Below, one piece after another: positions 1 through 4,627 of a DNA stretch of 6,589 bases (position 1 is the first letter of the stretch; each line of letters opens with the position of its first letter). Origin of the DNA: Planctomycetota bacterium (lineage in GTDB: Bacteria; Planctomycetota; UBA1135; GCA-002686595); the NCBI GenBank assembly GCA_004296785.1, contig SCVU01000702.1, positions 1 to 6,589 on the forward strand, given 5' to 3'. Both the position numbers and the translations under genes were made by a program. A model generated the notes under the pieces. The model made no database searches. It saw only the letters and a program-made list of their open reading frames with translations, and was not told where the DNA came from.

Positions 1-236
1 TGCCGCGCGGGGTTCGGACCGCCGCCGGCCTGGCGCGCGTTGCCGAACACGAGCTCGTCGACGGCCGTCGCCTCGACGCCGGCGCGGGCGAGCACGCTCT
101 TCACGATGCTCGCGCCGAGATCCGCCGCCGACAGATCCGCGAACGACCCCAGGTAGCGTCCGATCGGCGTGCGCAGCGCGTGCGTGATCACGACGCGACG
201 CGTGGCTCGAGACGGCGCTGACAAGGAGGAAGGCAT
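1..236 (-). CDS. Thiolase family protein (acetyl-CoA C-acyltransferase), N-terminal part only
   Basis: Thiolases join or split acyl-CoA and acetyl-CoA in beta-oxidation or in acetoacetyl-CoA/polyhydroxyalkanoate synthesis. The reverse strand reads 78 residues in the classic thiolase N-terminal pattern: RRVVITHALRTPIGR at residues 13-27, then SFADLSAADLG, then FGNARQAGGGPNPAR at the window edge. The catalytic Cys, which in the family lies shortly after this point, and the C-terminal His/Cys residues are outside the window, so degradative and biosynthetic types cannot be separated. The ATG at 234-236 is the chosen start. It leaves a 12-residue Ser/Ala/Arg-rich lead before the conserved strand, slightly longer than usual, and the TTG at codon 5 is a weaker alternative. 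No Shine-Dalgarno sequence is visible. The gene is divergent from the SirB1-like gene. The family call is firm; the exact substrate is unknown. Confidence 0.93.
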   Translation of the reverse strand, partial: MPSSLSAPSRATRRVVITHALRTPIGRYLGSFADLSAADLGASIVKSVLARAGVEATAVDELVFGNARQAGGGPNPAR

Positions 237-256
237 GCGCGGAACGCGATGGGAGG

Positions 257-314
257 CGCGCGAGGGAGTCGAATCGAACCCTCCGCGGGCGCTCGGAGCG
301 GGGCAACCGCCGAG
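257..314 (-). promoter_or_regulatory. Two adjacent hairpins in the predicted thiolase mRNA leader
   Basis: Hairpin 1 (292-314) pairs CTCGG with CCGAG and CGG with CCG, with a 2-nt bulge and a 5-nt loop (TTGCC in the minus-strand RNA sense). Hairpin 2 (257-287) pairs GAGGG (262-266) with CCCTC (279-283) and extends by four more pairs across a one-base bulge. Its 12-nt loop reads TTCGATTCGACT on the minus strand, so TTCGA occurs twice in tandem. Hairpin 2 ends about 20 nt before the thiolase ATG. No U-run follows either hairpin, so they do not look like a simple intrinsic terminator. They match no riboswitch I recognise. Confidence 0.35.
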
Positions 315-350
315 ACTTGGGAGCCCCGTGGTCGGACTTCGAGGCCTAAG

Positions 351-379
351 AAGATACGGAGGGTGTCCGAGGCTCGCAA
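351..379 (-). promoter_or_regulatory. Candidate sigma70-type promoter for the thiolase gene
   Basis: On the minus strand, TTGCGA (374-379) and TATCTT (351-356) are separated by exactly 17 bp. Each box matches the TTGACA/TATAAT consensus at four of six positions, which is good for so G+C-rich a region. Transcription would start near 343-345 and give a leader of about 107 nt before the thiolase ATG. This is a pattern match only. An 8-bp inverted repeat has its right arm CGGAGGGT (357-364) inside the spacer and its left arm ACCCTCCG at 278-285. It could be an operator or chance. Confidence 0.4.
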
Positions 380-450
380 GAACCGCGACCGACTCCGATC
401 CGAGAGTTCCGACGCGCGCGGAACGCGCCCCCGCGGACCAGCTGGGCTCG

Positions 451-456
451 TATGAT
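451..456 (+). promoter_or_regulatory. Possible -10 box (TATGAT) for the SirB1-like/LON unit
   Basis: TATGAT differs from TATAAT at one position and stands out in G+C-rich surroundings. Transcription would begin around 462-464, only about 10 nt before the ATG at 472, giving a nearly leaderless mRNA. I see no matching -35 box 16-18 bp upstream (about 428-434 is C/G only), so an activator or a different sigma factor would be needed. It may be fortuitous. Confidence 0.28.
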
Positions 457-471
457 GCCAACGGTCCAGGC

Positions 472-1494
472 ATGCCTCCCTCCGCGCCACTCGATCCGCA
501 AGCGGCCCTGCCCACACCCGCGCGGACCCGCGGCGAAGCGACGCGCGATCCGCGGCTCTCCGCGCTGTTCGAGCTGCTGCTCGACGACTCGCCGCGCGTC
601 GTCGCGGCCGTGCAGACGGAGCTCGCCGCGATGGGCCGCTCGCCGCTGCGCGCGCTGCGACGCGCGTGCTCGGATACCGATCCGCGCAAGCGCGCCCGCG
701 CGCGCGCGACGCTGCTCGCGCTGCGCCGCGAGGAAGTGCTGCGCCGGCTCGTGCGCCGCGCCGCGCGCCCCGACGCGGATCTCGAGGGCTCGCTGTTCCT
801 GCTGTCGCGCTACGCGTATCCCGATCTCGACGCGCGTCCCTATCGGCGCGCGATGACCGCGATGGCCGTCGAAGTGCGCGCGCGCGCGAGCCGCGCGAGC
901 GAGCCGCTCGAGGCCGCGCTGCAGCTCGCGGTGTACCTCGCGGGCGACCTCGGCTACAGCGGCGATCGCGAGGACTACCACCAGCCGGACAACGTGCTGC
1001 TGCACCGGACGATCGAGCGCCGCCGCGGCATGCCGCTGTCCTTGTGCGCGCTCTACGCGTGCGTCGCGGATCGCGCCGGACTGCGCGCGACGTGCGTGCC
1101 GCTGCCTGGGCACGTGATGCTGCGGCTGTACGCGGGACCGCGCGCGGTGCTGATCGATCCGTTCGACGGCGGCCGCTCGCGCACGCGGCGCGAGTGCGAC
1201 GAGTACCTCGCGCGGCACGGCCTCGCGCCGGAGCCGGCGTGGTTCCTCGACGCGCCGAGCGATCTGTTGCTGCAGCGGCACACGATGAACCTCGCGCGCA
1301 GCTACCAGGGCCGCGGCTTGGAGCGCGAGTCGCGCGAGCTGTACGCGACCGTGCGCTCGATGTCGGCGCTGCGCGAGCGCAGGCGCGGAGCGGGCGGCGC
1401 GAGCGCATCGAACGACGCGAGCGCCGCAAGCGAGCGGCGCGCACCGCGCGACCGGCGCTCGGAGCCCGATCGCAGCGGTCCGTTCTCGGCGTGA
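472..1494 (+). CDS. SirB1-like transglutaminase-fold protein (Transglut_core2 type), 340 aa
   Basis: This protein belongs to the SirB1/UPF0162 group, whose biochemical role is not well established; it is probably cytoplasmic, with no signal peptide seen. Residues 27-135 form a helical lead with repeated Arg/Leu-rich segments. The transglutaminase-like core follows: LGYSGDREDYHQPDN near 160-174, ERRRGMPLSL at 182-191, LPGHVMLR at 211-218 and IDPFDGG at 228-234. His214 and Asp229 fit the family His/Asp pair. The classical Cys nucleophile position appears to fall at or near PLSL, with no Cys exactly there; Cys192 is adjacent. Residues 262-295 resemble one degenerate TPR. The tail (302-340) is basic and probably disordered. 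The start is the ATG at 472. The frame stays open to 169, but that part overlaps the thiolase gene antisense and looks non-coding. The stop overlaps the GTG of the next gene, implying coupled translation. Confidence 0.85.
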   Translation: MPPSAPLDPQAALPTPARTRGEATRDPRLSALFELLLDDSPRVVAAVQTELAAMGRSPLRALRRACSDTDPRKRARARATLLALRREEVLRRLVRRAARPDADLEGSLFLLSRYAYPDLDARPYRRAMTAMAVEVRARASRASEPLEAALQLAVYLAGDLGYSGDREDYHQPDNVLLHRTIERRRGMPLSLCALYACVADRAGLRATCVPLPGHVMLRLYAGPRAVLIDPFDGGRSRTRRECDEYLARHGLAPEPAWFLDAPSDLLLQRHTMNLARSYQGRGLERESRELYATVRSMSALRERRRGAGGASASNDASAASERRAPRDRRSEPDRSGPFSA

Positions 1495-2108
1495 ACGCCG
1501 ACGCGAAGATCCAGCGCCGCCCGAGCGCGGACGGCGCGAGCGTGCCGCTGTTCCCGCTCGCGAACTTCTGGCTGTTCCCCGGGCGCGACGAGCCGCTGCA
1601 CATCTTCGAGCCGCGCTACCGGCGCATGGTCGAGGACTCGCTCGACGGGCAGGGTCACATCGTGATCGGGACCGTCGCCGAGGGCCACGAGAGCGAGCTG
1701 CCGGGCGCGCCGCCGGTCTACGCGCGCGCCGGGCTCGGCGTGATCCGCTGGCACGAGCGGCTGGAGGACGGGCGCTTCCTGCTGGTGCTCGGCGGGATCG
1801 CGCGCGTCGAGCTCGTCGAGGTGCCGTCGCCGCACGCGTACCGGCTCGTCGCGGCGCAGGTGCTCGAGGAGCCGATCCCGCCGCACGCCGAGGTCGCGCA
1901 GCTGCGCCCCGCGCTGCTCGCGGCGCTGGCGCGCGGCGTGCCGGGAGCTTCGCTCGAGCTCGCGAAGCTGCCGTTCGGACAGCTCGCCGACCGGCTCGTG
2001 CTGCAGCTCGCACTGCCGCACCGCTGCATGCAGGCGCTGCTCGCGGAGCTCGATCCGCTCGTGCGCGCGCGCATCGCGCTCGACGAGCACGGCCGGCGCA
2101 AGAACTGA
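1491..2108 (+). CDS. Stand-alone LON substrate-binding (N-terminal) domain protein, 205 aa
   Basis: The protein is a single LON N-terminal-type domain, the substrate-recognition part of Lon protease, without the AAA+ and Ser-Lys protease domains. Diagnostic segments are VPLFPLANFWLFPG (18-31), LHIFEPRYRRMVEDSL (36-51), HIVIG (56-60), GLGVI (81-85), FLLVLGGIARVELVE (96-110) and YRLVAAQVLEE (117-127). A helical bundle rich in Leu and Ala fills the C-terminal half, ending in a basic GRRKN. About 200 residues is the usual size for these single-domain proteins, which are widespread but poorly understood; a role in protein binding or adaptor function is inference. The start is the GTG at 1491, chosen because the conserved PLFPL block begins about 18 residues later and the GTGA overlap with the upstream stop is typical of coupling. 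It is convergent with the sulfatase gene across 8 bp. Confidence 0.9.
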   Translation: MNADAKIQRRPSADGASVPLFPLANFWLFPGRDEPLHIFEPRYRRMVEDSLDGQGHIVIGTVAEGHESELPGAPPVYARAGLGVIRWHERLEDGRFLLVLGGIARVELVEVPSPHAYRLVAAQVLEEPIPPHAEVAQLRPALLAALARGVPGASLELAKLPFGQLADRLVLQLALPHRCMQALLAELDPLVRARIALDEHGRRKN

Positions 2109-2116
2109 AGCGCGGA

Positions 2117-3865
2117 TCAGCGCACGCGCTCGAGCGCCGCGCGGAACTCGGCGGCCTCGGCGCGCGCGCCGCGCGCTTCGAGCACCTTCGCGAGCGCGTC
2201 GAGCGCCTGCACGTGTCCGGGATCGAGCGCGACGGCGCGGCGGAAGTGATCGAGGCCGGCGTCCTGGCGGCCGCTCTGGTACAGCGCGACGCCGAGGTTG
2301 TAGTGCGCGCCGGCCCACTGCGGTCCGTTCGCGCACAGCGCTTCGAGCGGTGCGACGGCCTCGGCGTGGCGCCCGAGCAGCACGAGCGCGTTGCCGAGGC
2401 GCTCGAGCGCGACGTAGTTGCGCGGATTCGCGGCCGCGATCGCGCGCAGCGGCTCGACCGCTTCGGCGTGGCGCCCCGCATCGGACAGCCCGAGCGCGTC
2501 GAGCGTGCGCGCGAGCTCGTCCGCGCGCGCGCGCGGGCTCGGCAGAGCGCTCGCGTCGAGCGGACCGGGCAGCGCGTGCGCGATCGCGCCGCCGCCGGTG
2601 TACCCGACCGCGCGCAGGCGCTCGAGCATCGCGGCATCGACGCGGTCGGACTCCGCGCGCGCGAAGGCCGGCCGCGCCGCGGCCGCGGCGATCGCGTCGA
2701 CGTAGCGCGGCACGTCGGTCGCGCGCTCGGCGTGCACGTCGCGCAGCTCGCGCGGATCGGACGCGAGGTCGTACAGCTCCGGCTGCGACGAGTGGATGTA
2801 CTTCGCGCGCTCGTCGAAGCACCCGGCGAGCGGGCTCCAGCCGTACGACAGGTAGCCGTAGTACGACTCGAAATACAGGCGTCGCGACGGCGGCGCCGCG
2901 CGGCGGAACAAGCTGACGCCGTCGGCGTCGAGCGCGCGCAGGTCGAGCGCCTCGGCGATCGTCGGCCCGACGTCGATCACGCCGACCGGCGCGGCGTCGC
3001 GGTCGCCGCGGCCCGCCGACGCAGGGTCGCGCACGAGCAGCGGCACGCGCAGCGTCGCGTCGTAGCAGTACGCGCCGTGCGTCGCCTCGCCGTGCTCGCC
3101 GAGGCTCTCGCCGTGGTCCGCGGTCAGCACGACCAGCGTGCGCGCGAGCGTGCCGTCGGCGCGCAGGCCGTCGAGCAGCGCGCCGAGCGCGCGATCCTGC
3201 GCGGCGATCTCGCCGAGATACGCGTCGCCGCCCGCCTGCGCGAGGCAATCGGCGGGCGGCGCGTACGGCGCGTGCGCGTCGAACAGGTGGATCCACAGCA
3301 GGAAACCGCGCGTTCGATCGCGCGCGGCGAGCCAGGCCTGCGCCGCCGCGATCGTGTCGGCGGCCGAGCGCTCGCCCGCGTGCGAAGTCGTCTGCGCGAG
3401 CGTGCGCGGCGGCTGGTCGTAGGTGTCGAAGCCCTGGTCGGTGCCGAACGCGCGGTCGAGCACGACGGCGCTGACGAAGGCCGCGGTCGACAGGCCGCGC
3501 TCGCGCGCGCGCTCGGCGATCGTGTCGGCCGACTGCGGCAGCGCGTCGAGCGAGTTGTCGCGCACGCGGTGCCGCAGCGGCGTCGCTCCGGTCAGCATCG
3601 ACGCGTGCGCGGGCAGCGTCAGCGGCACGACCGTGCGCGCCTGGTCGTACACGCGCGACTCGCGCGCCAGCGCGGCGATGTGCGGCGTCGCGCCCGCGGG
3701 CCCGCCGTAGCACGACAGCGCGTCGGCGCGCGTCGTGTCGAGCGTGATCAGGATCGCGCTCTCCAGCGGCGGCGCGCGGCGCGCGTCGCCGCAGCTCGCG
3801 GCGAGCGCGACGAGCGACGCGGCCAGCGCGACCCGCGCGCTAGAACGTCGCCAGCACCGGCGCAT
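2117..3865 (-). CDS. Sulfatase-superfamily lipoprotein with C-terminal TPR repeats, 582 aa
   Basis: Residues 1-25 are a short basic start, a hydrophobic stretch and a lipobox-like LAASC, so Cys25 is probably lipidated and the protein exported. Residues 36-400 are the alkaline phosphatase/sulfatase fold: ITLDTTRADALSCYG (40-54; D43 at the metal site), PLTLPAHASMLTG (81-93), FLLWIHLFDAHAPY (188-201), LTADHGESLGEHG (247-259; D250 and H251 at the metal site), LRVPLLV (272-278) and ELYDLASDP (363-371). LERLRAVGYTGG (414-425) is a typical linker of this group. About four TPRs follow (452-582), for example YNLGVALYQSGR. In the sulfatase C/S-x-P-S-R motif the nucleophile is Thr83 and the Arg is His87 (TLPAH), so a formylglycine sulfatase is unlikely. 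A phosphodiesterase, phospho-transferase or other hydrolase is possible. The ATG at 3863-3865 lies inside the end of xthA (26 bp overlap); no later ATG or GTG precedes the signal sequence. Confidence 0.9.
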   Translation of the reverse strand: MRRCWRRSSARVALAASLVALAASCGDARRAPPLESAILITLDTTRADALSCYGGPAGATPHIAALARESRVYDQARTVVPLTLPAHASMLTGATPLRHRVRDNSLDALPQSADTIAERARERGLSTAAFVSAVVLDRAFGTDQGFDTYDQPPRTLAQTTSHAGERSAADTIAAAQAWLAARDRTRGFLLWIHLFDAHAPYAPPADCLAQAGGDAYLGEIAAQDRALGALLDGLRADGTLARTLVVLTADHGESLGEHGEATHGAYCYDATLRVPLLVRDPASAGRGDRDAAPVGVIDVGPTIAEALDLRALDADGVSLFRRAAPPSRRLYFESYYGYLSYGWSPLAGCFDERAKYIHSSQPELYDLASDPRELRDVHAERATDVPRYVDAIAAAAARPAFARAESDRVDAAMLERLRAVGYTGGGAIAHALPGPLDASALPSPRARADELARTLDALGLSDAGRHAEAVEPLRAIAAANPRNYVALERLGNALVLLGRHAEAVAPLEALCANGPQWAGAHYNLGVALYQSGRQDAGLDHFRRAVALDPGHVQALDALAKVLEARGARAEAAEFRAALERVR

Positions 3866-4604
3866 GGTCGCTGGGCTTCGCGCCGCGCCGCGCGTCGAGA
3901 TCGACTTCGATGCCGCGGCACGCGTCGAGCGCGCTCGCCGACATCAGGAAGTGGTCGATGCGCAGGCCGAGGCCGCGCTCGAAACCGCGCGTGCGGAAGT
4001 CCCACCACGTGTAGATGCCGGGGTTCGCGTCGAACTTGCGCAGCGCGTCGTGCAACCCGAGCCGCATCACCTTTCCCAGGCCCTCGCGCTCGGGCGTCGA
4101 GCACAGGATCTTCTCGCGCCACTCTTCCGGGTCGTACACGTCGCGGTCGTCGAACGTGACGTTGAAATCACCGCACAGCACGACCTTCTCGGTCATCGGG
4201 AAGCGCTCGGCGACCGTGGCGTGCAAGCGCTCGAGCCAGCCGAGCTTCTTCGCGAACTTCTCGCTGCCGACCTTCTCGCCGTTCACGACGTACAGGTTCA
4301 GCAGCAGGATGTCGTCGACCTGGCAGGCGATCGCGCGCGCCTCGGCGCCCTCGCCGTCGCCGACGAGCCCGCGGACCACGCTCTCGATGCGCCGCCGCGA
4401 GAGGATCGCGACGCCGTTGTAGGTCTTCTGCCCGTACACGGCGAGCTGGTAGCCGAGCTCCTCGAACGGCTCGCGCGGGAACTGCTCGTCCTGGCACTTG
4501 ATCTCCTGCAGGCACACGACGTCGGGTCGGCGCGCCTCGAGCCAGGGGAGCACGCGCTCGAGTCGCGCGCGCACGGAGTTCACGTTCCAGGTCGCGATTT
4601 GCAT
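3840..4604 (-). CDS. xthA: Exonuclease III / AP endonuclease, 254 aa
   Basis: This is a cytoplasmic DNA repair enzyme. It cuts 5' to abasic sites, trims blocked 3' ends and degrades duplex DNA 3' to 5' in base excision repair, using Mg2+. The full EEP-fold motif set is present: MQIATWNVNSVRAR at the start (N7), LQEIKCQDEQFP (E34), NLYVVNGE (Y105), LCGDFNV (D146, N148), YTWWDFRTRGF (198-208), LRIDHFL (D217) and KPSDHAPVLATF at the C-terminus (D247, H248). These match the E. coli ExoIII residues N7, E34, Y109, D151, N153, D229, D258 and H259. Length is close to the 268 residues of the E. coli enzyme. The start is certain because catalytic strand 1 begins at Met1. The gene is divergent from the helicase (23 bp gap) and first in a probable pair with the sulfatase gene. 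No SD sequence is seen. Confidence 0.97.
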   Translation of the reverse strand: MQIATWNVNSVRARLERVLPWLEARRPDVVCLQEIKCQDEQFPREPFEELGYQLAVYGQKTYNGVAILSRRRIESVVRGLVGDGEGAEARAIACQVDDILLLNLYVVNGEKVGSEKFAKKLGWLERLHATVAERFPMTEKVVLCGDFNVTFDDRDVYDPEEWREKILCSTPEREGLGKVMRLGLHDALRKFDANPGIYTWWDFRTRGFERGLGLRIDHFLMSASALDACRGIEVDLDARRGAKPSDHAPVLATF

Positions 4605-4627
4605 GTACGGGGACCGAATACCCTAAG

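Noticed and set aside
250..345. Minus-strand tRNA-Sec-like or tRNA-Ser-like gene suggested by the arm at 257-287
   Set aside because: The loop is 12 nt instead of 7, and no complementary 5' acceptor strand lies 85-100 nt upstream.
357..400. Similarity of CGGAGGGTGTCCGAG (plus strand) to the 5' end of a class II tRNA
   Set aside because: No matching anticodon arm, T-arm or 3' acceptor strand is found downstream, so no tRNA can be folded.
169..471. N-terminal extension of the SirB1-like frame to 169
   Set aside because: It would overlap the thiolase gene antisense, its residues look random, and the family does not need it. The ATG at 472 follows a TATGAT box.
2126..2137. Perfect palindrome GCGCTCGAGCGC near the convergent stops as a terminator
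   Set aside because: It has no loop or T-run and is explained by Ala-Leu-Glu-Arg codons at the end of the sulfatase-like gene.
188..3713. Several minus-strand open frames across the SirB1-like and LON genes (188-1603, 346-2637, 1302-3713)
   Set aside because: Products are Arg/Ala/Ser low-complexity sequences without motifs, antisense or out of frame to genes with clear family motifs.
2213..4159. Long plus-strand open frame (648 codons) opposite the sulfatase-like gene and xthA
   Set aside because: Its translation is Arg/Ala/Val-rich with no domain, and it lies antisense to two well-supported genes. High G+C removes stop codons on the opposite strand.
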